Below are positions 34,001 to 45,714 of a DNA stretch of 64,000 bases, piece by piece. This DNA is from Quercus robur (Eukaryota; Streptophyta; Magnoliopsida; Fagales; Fagaceae). The position numbers and the translations under genes were made by a program. The notes below the pieces were generated by a model that searched no databases, was not told the DNA's origin, and saw only the letters and a list, made by a program, of their open reading frames with translations. How positions within the stretch are numbered: position 1 is the first letter of the stretch; every line of letters begins with the position of its first letter. Location: assembly GCF_932294415.1 (NCBI RefSeq), contig NC_065538.1, forward strand, positions 76,893,834 through 76,957,833, given 5' to 3'.

Positions 34001-36264
34001 TTGTGTTTGATTTTTGGGTTTTTAGGACTGTATTCCCTTTTCATGGTCAGTTCTGCTGAGGTTAGGGTAGCTTGCCCCTCGGTCTCTTTCTTTTTTGCTC
34101 GCTTAGGGGTGGCTTTGGGTGTTTCCGGTGACTTTTTCCCTTTGGTTGGAGACTATATTTTTGAAGGTTGTGGGTTGAGTGTAGTTTTAGGGGAACTATC
34201 TCCAATATTAGGCCAGTCACTTGCTTGGTTTGAGGGCGAAACGAAAAGGATGTCGGAGGTGAGATCTAGCGATCTAGAAACTGGGTTGTCGTCCAGCGAA
34301 AGCCCGGTGGAAGGCGATACAGCCGTCTTCGTCCCTCGTCAAGTTAGGGCTTTTTACGCCCTTGGAGAGGAGTGTGGGCTGGATGCTAACACCATGGCTA
34401 GGTTCAAGGATAGGTTTCAGTTTCCTGCGCGGGTCCGTGTTCGTCAGCCTGGTATTGAGGATTGGGCCTGCCACTTCTTCCCTGGTGAAGTATGCTTCTA
34501 CAAGGCTGCTTTCACTTGTGGGCTTAGACTACCCATCCATCCGTTGGTGATGGAGCTTTTAGGTTATTTTGGTATTGCTCCCGGGCAACTTATGCCCAAT
34601 TCATGGAGGATAGTGATCAACTGTATGGAGATATGGTTGGCCGCTAACGAAGATATGATCAAGGTGAGTGAGCTCATCTACCTTTACTGCCTAAAAGAGT
34701 CAAAAGAGTATGGGTATTATGAGCTAGTCCCTTGGGCGAGGCGGACTAGAATCGTCAAATGTTTACCCTCGTCATTCAAGTATTGGAAGTCCCATTTCTT
34801 TTTCGTGTCTGGGGACGATTTTGAGACCCCTTCTAGCGAGGCTTGGGGTGATATCCTAAAGTTGCTCCGTCGGTGGGGAACCCCAAACTTAGGTGCGTCA
34901 ATGTTTCTCCTCGTCTGTTAATCTTCATTTTGCATATGTGGTCGTCCCTAATCCCTTTGGTTATTTCTCTTGGCAGTTAAAAGACGCCCCAAGTTAAAGA
35001 GCAAGTACCAGGGTCGTGTTGAGAAGGCGATAGAATACGCCAAATCGATTGAAAGTTGGGAGGACCTCGTGGACCCACGGACGCTTGCATTCTATTGCTT
35101 AGGCCCTGACCCATCTCCCTACGTCTTGCGCAACATCAATAGTGAGGAAAAGAAGAGTAAGTATTGACTTCATCAGTATTCATTTTCTCGTCTGTACTTG
35201 GATCTCTGAGTATTTTTTTTTTTTTTAAGAGATGACAACCAGGTTTAACAAGGACATGTATGCTAAGATGAGGTCCAAGAAGGACGAACCTTTGGCGAAC
35301 ATTGGGAAGAAGGGGGTTCGTATCACGGGGAAGGGTCCATCCGTTCCCCCAGCTACAGACACCACTCCCATCGTCTCTGGAGTTGAGAACGTATGGACGG
35401 CTTCTTCGGCTACCTCGGTTGAGGAAATCCCTACCCCTTCCTCCAAAAGGCAATGAGTGTTGGGTAAAGAGAAGGAGAAGGAGAAAATGGGTTCGTCCGT
35501 CTGGGATGACGAGGGTGTGGCCGTGGAGCGGACACACGGTGTTGTGAATGCTGAGGACCTCAAGGTCTTTTCTGGAGTGCCCCTCAACGTAGTTGCGAGT
35601 CAGCACGTGCATAGGATCGTCCAGGTAAAAACACTTCTGCATTCTCTTTGTTCCCTTTATATGTTTATTTATTTATTTATTTTTTTTTTTACACACTGAC
35701 GGACTTAGTTTCCTTCATCAGGTGTTGGGAGAGAGCCTTCACCTTGCTTCGGAGTACCTTACACAAGAGGCTAAGGTGGTGTCTCTGGCATCAAGGATGG
35801 AGGCTTTGGAGAAGGAGAACTCCACGTTGAAGAAGCAGCTTATTGATTCAATGGACGAAGCTGCCACTCTGAAGGAAAACGCCAAGGCCTTGAATGTCGA
35901 TCTTAGGGTTGAGCGTCAGCTAAACCTTGAGAAGGACGACCAGCTTCAGGCAACCAAAGAAAAGCTTAAATCCATTGCTGCTAGGTCCGTCGAAGCCTTC
36001 CAGGAAACTGAGGAGTACTCCACAGTGCTCTTCAGTTGGTACTTCAAGGGCTTCGAGCTCCTATGGAGGTACCTTATCAAGCATCCTACTAGAGTTGACC
36101 TGCCGAGCCTGGACCTTGAAGTGGTGGATCAAGAGATGGCTGTGGACGAGGCTGCCCAGACTTCGGCCCTTAAAGGTGATGCCCCTGGTGATTCCCTTCC
36201 ATTTAGTGACGTTCCCGCTGCTGACGATCTTTCTGCTGACGTTCCTACTGATGCCCGGACCTGA
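34001..36264 (+). pseudogene. Antisense gene region of the Tat element (plant gypsy-associated domain, coiled coil)
   Basis: On the strand opposite to gag-pol, between integrase and the 3' LTR, several open segments follow one another: 34001-34921, about 34975-35166, about 35230-35456 and 35722-36264. The gaps between them have intron-like GT/AG borders. The first segment, from the Met at 34250, resembles the 'putative gypsy type transposon' domain found in plants (phrases FPARVRVRQPG, LGYFGIAPGQL and WRIVINCMEIWL). The last segment is rich in heptad-like Leu/Glu/Lys sequence, a probable coiled coil, with an acidic tail. Antisense genes in this position are known from some Tat-lineage elements. 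The role of the product is unknown. The region is listed as part of a fossil element, and no complete product is inferred. Confidence 0.65.
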
Positions 36265-36526
36265 CACTTGTGTAAAATTTTATCTTGTTGTGTATGCCCT
36301 TTATGTTTTGGGCTTTTTGATAGCAGTTTTTTTTTTTTTTTTAATCTATTTTGAGAACAATGTTTCTTGGCCCAGTGTTTTATGGGTCTTTAGAAAGAAC
36401 AAGGATAATTGCCTGCTGTTTTTGGGCTTTAATCGACTTTATGATTTCGCACTTACCTGTTTGGATGATTGTGCTTTTGTTGGTATCTGACATGTTTGTA
36501 GTGTTTTGAGTTCGTCCATACCTTGT

Positions 36527-37135
36527 ACTTAGCATAAATTTCTTAGCTGCAGCATAAATTTCTTAGCTGCGATCTCTCCATTCGTCAATGATCTGTTACT
36601 TACTCACAACCATTTAGAAGGGCTTGGATACAGCCTAAGTGTTGTTTTGATTTGTTGTAAGGTTCTTGTCCCTTTTCTTTTTCTCCTTTTTTTTTTTTTT
36701 TTTGTGGATTTGTCAGTAGCCTGAATCCGTCAAGTGGGATCTTGTCACTTGCACCTGCTAAAGGATTGTGCCTGCGTCAGTGGCTTGTTCCCGTCGAGGC
36801 GGGGTCTTCTTACTTGACTTCTACTCATTCAAGGGATATTTGTTGCGTTTATGGCTTCGTTAGTGACTTACATCCGTCAAAGCGGAATCTTATCACTTAG
36901 CCATGTTTTGGTGACGTACATCCATTTAAGGAATCTTGTCACTTAGCCATTTTTTGGTGACCTACATCTATTTAAGGAATCTTGTCACTCAGACTTTGTT
37001 AGTGATTTACATCCGTCTTGGCGGAATTTTATCACTTAGCTTTTATATGCCTTATACCCGTTGGAGGGATCGTCAATAACTTACATCCGTCAAGGCGGAA
37101 TCTTGTTACTTAGCTTTTATATGCCTTACGATTGA
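36527..37135. repeat. Degenerate tandem repeats in the Tat 3' region
   Basis: A 20-bp direct duplication (agcataaatttcttagctgc) lies near 36531-36570. From about 36715 to 37135 a degenerate repeat of roughly 50-65 bp recurs six or seven times, marked by (a)cttacatccgtcaa..cggaatctt and gtcacttagc. Short tandem repeats in the variable region between integrase and the 3' LTR are a known habit of Tat-lineage elements. Confidence 0.7.
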
Positions 37136-37414
37136 CTAGACCTGCTTACACAAAGATATTAGAGGAATAATTCTTTTATTAACTTCAAGAATGAACATAT
37201 CCATTTATTACATCTATTGGTGGTACTTTTTTAAATACTCAATGTTGCATGGTCGAGGGAGTCTTTGTCTGTCCATGGTTTCCAAGTGGTAACTGCCTTG
37301 TCTTGAGTAGTGAATGACTCGGTAAGGCCCTTCCCATGTGGGACCCAGCTTTCCTTGGGTAGGGTCTTTAGTTGCTGTGGTGGTCTTGCGCAGGACGAGG
37401 TCTCCTATGTCCAG

Positions 37415-38317
37415 TTATCTGAGTTTAACCCTCTTATTGTAGTATTCGACCATCTTCAGCTGGTACTTCGTCATCTTGTTGGATGCATTATCTCTTACTT
37501 CGTCCAGACAGTCCAAGTTGAGTCGCAGTTCATCGTCATTGCACCCTTCGTTGAACGTCCCTTGTCTGATGCTTGTTACTCCCACTTCGACTGGGATTAC
37601 TGCTTCTATGCCATAGGTAAGCCTGAAGGGGGTCTCTCCTGTTGGGGTTCTTGCTGTGGTTCTGTAAGCCCACAGGACATTAGGTAATTCTTCTGGCCAG
37701 GCACCCTTCACATCGTCCAGCTTGGTTTTGATAATCTTGAGCAGCGTTCGATTCGTCACTTCCATCTGTCCATTTGCCTGGGAATGCCCCTAGGACGAGA
37801 ACTGATTCTTGATTCCAAGGTTTGAACAGAAGTCTCTGAAGCCTTAGCTGTCGAACTACCTCCCATTATCTGATATAATCGTCAAGGGAATCCCGAACCT
37901 GCAGATTATATTCTTCCACACAAAGCTCCGAATTCTTGCCTCGGTGATCGTTGCTAGAGCCTCTGCTTCAACCCATTTTATGAAGTAATCAATAGCAACA
38001 AGTAGGAACTTTACCTGACCTTTACCTTGGGGTAGTGGGCCGACGATGTCGATCCCCCATTGTGCAAACGGCCACGGGGAGGCTATAGTCGTCAGTCTCT
38101 CTGCTGGAAGCCGTTGCACATTCCCGTATCACTGGCACTTGTCGCACCTCTTGACGATCTCAACAGCGTCCACCTGCATAGTTAGCCAGAAATATCCTAT
38201 TCGTACTACCTTGTTCACCAGGGATCTGGGGCCAGCGCGGTCGCCGCAAACTCCTCCATGGATTTCTTCCAGTATGTATCTAGCTTCTTCTTCATCGACA
38301 CACTTCAAGTAAGGCAT
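37415..38317 (-). pseudogene. Integrase region of the Tat element
   Basis: Minus-strand sequence shows the zinc-binding part (ending CDKCQ), the catalytic core (FAQWGIDIVGPLPQG, FLLVAIDYFIKWVEAEAL, GIPLTIISDNG) and the C-terminal part (WPEELPNVLWAYRTTARTPT, GETPFRLTYG). These are classic Gypsy integrase phrases. The region is broken. The tandem duplication breakpoint lies inside it, near 37474. Confidence 0.85.
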
Positions 38318-38503
38318 AGAGCAACCTCTCTTGTATAAGGCGTCATTAAGGATCGTGAACTTGGCCGCCCTCTTCTTGACCTTTTTAGCTTCTTCTGTGT
38401 TCTGAGGGAGGTGCCCGTCCTAAAGGAAGGACATTATGGGTGTTATCCAGCTGTTTGCGCTCTGGATGGTAAATGTTGGGACCTCTTCAATGCTGGGGTG
38501 TTT

Positions 38504-39040
38504 CTAGACCTCCATCGCTAAATCCATGCTAATCTCCCCTTTTTCTGACGACGCTAGTTTCGAGACTTCGTCTGCCCCCATATTCTGACTTCTTGGGATT
38601 TGCACGAACTCCACTGTATCGAACTCCCGAGTTAGATGTTTCTTCAGCCTGAGGTACTTCTGCATCCTTTCTTCCTTCACTTCGTACTCCCCTCTGATCT
38701 GCCCGATCACTAGCTTCGAATCATTTTGGATTAATAGGTTCTTTACTCCAAGTGCCTTTCCAAGCCTCAATCCCATCAGTATACCCTCGTATTCAACTTC
38801 ATTGTTGGTAGTCGGAAATTTTAGTTGGATCCCATATCTCAGCACCTCTCCGTCGGGGGTGGTTATGACAACCCCTACTCCCTCCTTCCTTTGGGCTGAC
38901 GAACCATCAGTTTGTATCGTCCATCTATCAACTCCGTCGGTAAGGCTGTCTTCGTCCGGAAGGGTGAACTCTGCGATGAAGTCCGCTAGAGCTTGCGCCT
39001 TGATTGCTATTCTGGGATGGTACTCGATGTCAAATTGACT
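38504..39040 (-). pseudogene. Second RNase H-like domain of the Tat element
   Basis: The domain shows a start (IQTDGSS..), a central TNNEVEYEGILMGLRLGKAL block, and then NDSKLVIGQIRGEYEVKEERM and VEFVQIPRSQNMGADEVSKLA. This archaeal/plant-type RNase H lies in addition to the RNase H attached to reverse transcriptase, and the arrangement is diagnostic of Tat-lineage elements. It is a fossil. Confidence 0.8.
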
Positions 39041-40336
39041 AAGTTCAATCGCCCACTAGACCATTCTTCCGGCTGCCTCAGGCTTGTTCATTGATTTCTT
39101 GATCGGTTGGTCCGTCATTACGAGGATGGGGTTTGCCTGAAAGTATTGCCTTAGCTTGCATGAGGCTACTATTAACGCAAACGCGATCTTTTCAATCCTT
39201 GGATACCTGGACTCAGCCCCTTGGAAGGCTTGGCTAACGTAGTAAACTAGGAGCTACTTCGCGCCCTCTTCTCTAATCAGGGCTGCACTTACTGTCGAGG
39301 CTGACACTGCCAGGTATAAGTATAGGTCTTCCCCTTCTTTGGACGGGCCTAAGAGGGGTGGATTACTCAGGTAACGCTTTAGTTCCTGGAACGCTGCTTC
39401 GCATTCGTCGGTCCAGGCGAAAGCCTGCTTTAAGGTCTTGAAAAAGGGTAGGCATTTGTCTGTAGCTCTAGAGACGAACTTGTTTAAAGCTGCTATCCTT
39501 CTTGTGAGTTTTTGAACTTCCTTGACGGTCCTGGGTGACGTCATGTTAATGATGGCTCGTACTTTCTCTGGGTTTGCTTCTATTCCTCTTTGGGACACCA
39601 TGAATCCTAGGAATTTCCCTGAAGCTACCCCAAAAACACACTTTCCTGGATTCAACCTCATCCGGTATTTTTTGAGGTTGGCAAACATCTCCTTCAGGTC
39701 GTCCAGGTGGGTGAGCTCTTCCTTACTCTTGACGAGCATATCGTCCACATATACTTCCATGTTCCTTCCGATCTGTTGGCCGAACATTTTGTTCACCAGC
39801 CTCTGGTATGTAGCTCCGGCATTCTTTAATCCGAAAGGCATTACCTTGTAACAATAGAGTCCTTGACTCATGATGAAGGCAGTCTTCTCCTAGTCTTCCT
39901 TAACCATCCTTATCTAGTTATATCCCAAGAAAGCGTCCATGAATGTCAGTAACTTGTGCCCGGCTATAGAATCCACAAGCTGGTCTATTCTCGGTAGAGG
40001 GAAGCTGTCCTTTGGGCACGCCTTGTTCAGGTCAGTGAAGTCTACACACATCCTCCATTTTCCACTTGCTTTCTTCACTAGGACGACGTTCGCGAGCCAC
40101 TCAGGATAGTACACTTCCCGGATGGACCCTCTCGCCAATAGTTTGGTAACTTCGTCTGCAATTGCTTGATCTCGTTCTGGGGCGAAGACCCTTTGCCTTT
40201 GCTGGACGGGTTTCCGCTCCGGATCCACATTCAACTTATGCTGGATGACTTCTGGAGCTATGCCCGGCATGTCCTCGTGGCTCCATGCGAAGACGTCTAT
40301 ATTCTCTTTAAGGAATTGGATAAGTTTTGTTTTCAT
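39041..40336 (-). pseudogene. Reverse transcriptase and RNase H region of the Tat element
   Basis: On the minus strand, characteristic phrases occur in order: VDFTDLNKACPKDSFPLPRID, MPFGLKNAGATYQRLVNKMF, the catalytic YVDDMLVKS, FLGFMVSQRGIEANPEK, and an RNase H stretch of SRYPRIEKIAFALI type. The lineage is Ty3/Gypsy. The region is a broken fossil. Confidence 0.88.
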
Positions 40337-40337
40337 C

Positions 40338-41066
40338 TCAGGGTTTAGCGTCGCCCGGCATGTTCGCTTCTCCTTCAGCCAGTTCCACTATTTCCAGGGC
40401 TTCCATTTTGTCTTCGTCCTTCTCTTCAATCATCCATGTGTGGTCCTCCTTCGCAGCCAGGACTACTTGATAACATTCTCTGGCCAGGACTTGATCTCCT
40501 TTTACTTCGCCAACACCGTTATTTGTTGGGAATTTCACCTTCAAACAGTAGGTGGACGTGGCCGCTTTCCATTTCTTGAGTGTGGGCCTGCCAATGATGA
40601 CATTGTAGGATAAGGGACAGTCCACCACAAGGAAGTCTAACTAACGGGTCAATTGCACCGGGTAGGCCCCCACCATTACTGTCAACGTCACTATGCCCTT
40701 GGGGTATACCCTGTCTCCACTGAAGCTGACGAGAGGGGAGTCAAACGGGCGCAGTCTCCTTGGATCTTACCTTAGCTGCTGGAAGGCGGGGAGGTAGATG
40801 ATGTCCGCAGAGCTTCCGTTGTCCACGAGGATTCTCTTGGTATTGAATCCCTCTATATTCAGCATTATGACCAAAGGATCATTGTGGGGTTGCTTCACTC
40901 CCCTAGCGTCTCCTTCATTGAAAGACATGTCCCTGTCTGTTCGTCGCTGCTTAGACAGAGGTATGTTGTGGACACTATTTATCTGCCTCTGGTATGCTCT
41001 CTTGAGGGATTTAAATGATCCCCCTGAGAATGGCCCTCCTATAATCGTCTTTATCTCCCCGATCAC
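40338..41066 (-). pseudogene. Aspartic protease region of the Tat element
   Basis: The protease motif [18 protein letters not shown] sits at about 40770-40810, the variant used by plant Tat and related Gypsy proteases. A second segment ([19 protein letters not shown], near 40550-40620) is the usual C-terminal protease landmark. It is a fossil. Confidence 0.8.
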
Positions 41067-41119
41067 ATCCTGCAGAGGTTGGGACGGGCAGTCGTCATCT
41101 CGAGAAGAGGACCCATGCT

Positions 41120-42377
41120 AGTTCTTGTTACCGTCCCTGAACTTACTATATTCTCCCTTCTTCACATATTTCTGTAATTTCCCCTTTCGTTTCAACTCCT
41201 CTATCTGCTCCTTTAGGTCTCTACAATCTTCCGTGTTGTGGTCGTGATCTTTGTGGAATCAGCAGTACTTGTTCTTGTCACGGACATTGGGGGATGAGTG
41301 CAATGGTCTTGGCCATTTGAGATTATGCTCGTCCTTGATCTGCGTTAAAATTTTGTCAACAGGCATAACTAAAGGAGTAAATCTTACAGTCCAAGGACCT
41401 TTATCATCTCTCTTCCTATTCCCGTCATTGTTCCGACGATCTGGACGCTCTCTCTTTTGACCCCTACGGTCATCTTCTTTCTTTGCCTTGTCTCCTAACT
41501 ACCTTACATCCTTTATGGCTGCTAAAGCATCCTCAGCATTCATGCACTTCTGTGCCTTCAGGAGCATTTCTGCCATCGTTTTTGGTGGATTCTTTGCGAG
41601 GGAGGCCACGAGATCTCTGGATCTCAGTCCTGCTTCGAAGGTCGTCAGCTGCACCTTGTCATCGCCTTCGTCCACCTCCAAAGTCTCCTGAATAAAGCGT
41701 TTCACGTACGACCTCAGAGTTTCCTTCTCTCCCTGCCTAATAGTGAGTAAGTGGACTGCCGGCCTCTTTGGACGTTGTCCCCCTATGAAATGGCGCAAGA
41801 AGGCATTGCTCAACTGCTCGAAGCTATCTACGGACGAAGTCGGCAGCTTTGTGAACCATTCCCTTGCAGCTCCTTTGAGAGTGGTTGGAAAGGACCGACA
41901 CAGTATTTCGTCCGGTGGCTGTTGAAGACCTAGAGTCATCTTGAAGGTATTAAGGTGATCCTGAGTGTCTCTGAGTCCGTCAAACGGCTCAAGTTGAGGT
42001 AAGCGAAACTTCGATAGTATAGGGCATTCAAGTACCGCCGTGGTGAAAGGCGAATCCGTGGCCCTTACCATTTTGTCTACGCTTCGGTCCGTCTTCTCCT
42101 TAATGGCGCTCCTCAGTTCGTCCATCTCCTTCCTCATTTCTCGAAGGAGATCTAAATTCTGCTGGTCCGGAGTAATTGGCCTCTGAGGGGTACCCCTCCT
42201 GTGGCTATCCCCTTCTCCTTCCAGGTTACCCTTGGAACGATTCTCTTCCTGTTGAGTCTGTTGGACCTGCTGGAGTCGCAGCTTCGTTTCCTGGTTTTGC
42301 TTGGTGAGTTCTTCAACGGTGGCTGCAAGGGCTTGAACTTGCTGGGCCAAGGCTGCAGAATCTGGATTGGGTTCCAT
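41120..42377 (-). pseudogene. Gag region of the Tat element
   Basis: An open segment at 41499-42377 starts MEPNPDSAALAQQV. It has a coiled N-terminal part followed by the plant retrotransposon gag domain ([38 protein letters not shown]). The gag-derived region continues toward 41120 and includes a Cys/His cluster. It is a fossil and broken. Confidence 0.85.
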
Positions 42378-42437
42378 CTGAATGTAGAGAGTTGATGGAA
42401 ACTATGTTTTCAAATATAAATCTGAAAATGTCGTTCC

Positions 42438-42455
42438 CCACAGACGGCGCCAAAC
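42438..42455 (-). other. Primer binding site of the Tat element
   Basis: Directly inside the 5' LTR, the minus strand reads gtttggcgccgtctgtgg. The TGGCGCC core matches the kind of tRNA 3' end used by many plant Gypsy elements. The exact tRNA is not assigned. Confidence 0.65.
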
Positions 42456-42932
42456 TGATGAAGCGTGAATTCGTCAGTCGAGGTGGGCAGATGGAACTCC
42501 TTGTCAGCGCGAATGTATCTTCTATGAGGGTCACCGATGTGGTGCCTACCACAACGCCTCCGTTGCCAAAATTAGAACAGAAAAGCACTTTGTGAAATGA
42601 GAATGGAGGAACAAGATAAAAATGGGTACTTTCTTAGAGTGTGAATATATCTACCTTCTGCTAACAATGTGAGGGCTTTATATATGTGATTTTGGTTGCT
42701 AGCCGTTGGGGTGTTAATGCATTTCTTAGTAACGCCTCATGCCCAATAATGGGGCTTTTAATAGGCTCCCAACGGTCTGCTCGGCTGGTTTTGTAACTGC
42801 TCAAGTTGCTGGCTGGCTTCATTGAATGATTTTCTTGCCCTCGTCAGTGATGACCGATTTCCTCGTCGATAGGGATGACCTCGTCATTAGTGTTGACTTC
42901 GTCAAGGGAACGTAAACCCGTCACTCCTATCA
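42456..42932 (-). repeat. 5' LTR of the Tat element (477 bp)
   Basis: Same length and ends as the left LTR, immediately followed by the ACAAT target duplication. It differs from the left LTR at about 19 positions, and from the duplicated LTR at 50697-51173 at about 11. Confidence 0.93.
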
Positions 42933-42937
42933 ACAAT

Positions 42938-44748
42938 CTTTTGAGAAAAATTAAAATCCCATACCTTTGGATCTGAATAACCACGAATTTCAACTAGCTA
43001 GGCCGCCAAAATCCGTCAGAGATACTATTGAAGTCTAAAAGAGTAGCCAACAGATATGTATTACTCAAGGTTTTGTTTGCTGGTTGGAAAAAGACTTCAA
43101 GAATAAAAATTAGAGGAATGATAATGCTACAAATTTTTTTTTACAAACTGTTAACTTAGTGAGTAATTATTGGCAAATAAAAAAATAATGTTAATAAATG
43201 ATAAGATGAAAACCAATAAGAATTTTTGCCACATCAATTATTTGTAAAAATGTTATAAAACAATTTATGGATATAACATAACTTTAAAAAACTATATTAT
43301 ATTGTTGAAGGTGGAAACCGAAAAACCCATAGTCTCCCATTGTCGCCTCTACTCTTTGATTCTTTTCCAAATCCCAAGCGCCATTTTGGAGAAAATAAAA
43401 TTTATCAAGTGTTTTTTCATTTGCTTCAGTTTGCCTTCGTCCTTAACCCTCTCGAAAGTCGAATCTTTAATACTACTAGCCCCAAGCTAATTATGTAGAG
43501 ACAGTATCCCCCAAAATAAATGTATAGAGACAGGAAAATGAAGGTAAAGGATGAAAGAGAGCCGTTGTTGGTGATGGGCCTTGAGAAGATAAATCATAGT
43601 TATTGGTCTGGTCCAAGAGAAAGAGCGGATAGGTATTGATTGTATGGCAGGCTCTATACTCTAGCTTAGTTTGTGACTAGTTGGAAAGGCACACTGGGTT
43701 TAGAGTGTATGCACTCTCAAGTAATTGTAATTCAACTTAGCAATTAATTACATTCAGCATAGATTATCAACAACTACAACAGAAGCCTTGGAAGTAAAAC
43801 GGGCAACTGAAGCTAACAAAGTGTGATGTAGAAGGAGACGTGCACTGTGCATGTATATGATGGGATCCATCTCCATATTTTTTGTGTTATGTCAGCTAGT
43901 ATAATTTTGATGTACGATGGGGCATCATCTCAATACATTGTGGTGTCTATATACATGTTTGGCATCATTTTGTCGGTGTTCAATGAAAGTTCATTTTAAT
44001 TAGTTGATAAAAAATATATATATAATCCTAATAATCTAAGATAATAAAGAGAATAATGACAGGACCACACCCTTCGTCAATCAGTTTTAATCACTCTAAT
44101 GAGCACAATCTACTCTATCAAACTCTAAGAGCCGTTAGGGACAATGTGTCTAAACACATTATTTCAATTTTTAAACAACATTTTACACAATTTTTTCACA
44201 TCCACACATCCTGACACATATTTTTTAAAAAAATTAGTTAACAAAACATCGTTACCACCCCTAATCACTCTACTTAGCTCAACCTACTCTATCAAAATCA
44301 CTTTAATTAGCTTAACCCCAAAAATACTCTTACATGGCTAAACAAATACAAGACAAACGTATGAACCACGACTATGAATTTCACTTCCATAAGCCAACTT
44401 CAAACAATCAAAACCTAATCTCAACTATTGTACTAGGAGTTCTTAGAAAAATCAATTGAGTTTCTTCTTTACCAAAATTATGCCTGGGTTTGAAAAACAA
44501 AGCACCTAAACATGGAGGTATCATCAAAAGCACACAATTCAAACACACAATTCATAGCACAAATATATACTTAACAAACATAGCAACATCATCAAATTTA
44601 TTTAAAGGCCACATCAGGGCCATAGACATAATAATATAAATATAAAAGAGTTTTAGATGTTTCCACCATTAAAGCAGAAACAATTAAACAGAACCATAAA
44701 TCATAAAACAACAATTTTCAATCATAAAAAGCAGGGCTTTTTCACTCC
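42938..44748 (-). other. Downstream flank of the polyubiquitin locus, copy 1
   Basis: This 1.8-kb non-coding stretch is the 3' untranslated region and downstream DNA of polyubiquitin. It is nearly identical to 51179-52991, with small indels. A MITE-like foldback segment (about 43130-43265: tgctacaaatttttttttacaaactg and its rough inverse) sits inside it and is present in both copies, so it predates the duplication. Confidence 0.75.
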
Positions 44749-45669
<921 letters not shown>

Positions 45670-45714
45670 CTATCAACAACAACAATAACGATATGAGATT
45701 ACGATACGACGCCG
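45670..45714. other. Tandem duplication junction with filler DNA
   Basis: To the left, sequence matches the polyubiquitin start and its first upstream bases (catctatcaa). To the right, from about 45715, it matches the integrase of the Tat element (37474 in the first copy). Between them lie about 35 bases (aacgatatgagattacgata and neighbours) with no match in either parent stretch. The intact UBQ leader has acgccgt at 53926-53932 and the junction has acgccgtc just before the integrase match, a possible microhomology. Confidence 0.8.

Larger units (their letters stand above)
33065..42937 (-). mobile_element. Tat-lineage Ty3/Gypsy LTR retrotransposon, full ends but broken
   Basis: This fossil element spans 33070-42932 (9,863 bp) with 5-bp ACAAT target duplications at 33065-33069 and 42933-42937. 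It lies on the minus strand, with its 5' LTR on the right. Order on the minus strand: 5' LTR, primer site, gag, protease, reverse transcriptase and RNase H, a second RNase H-like domain, integrase, a long 3' region with tandem repeats and an antisense gene, purine tract, 3' LTR. The second RNase H and the antisense gene point to the Tat lineage. The coding part is interrupted at several points (roughly five to ten), so it is dead in cis. LTR divergence of about 4 percent by eye suggests roughly 1.5 to 8 million years, depending on the rate assumed. Confidence 0.93.
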
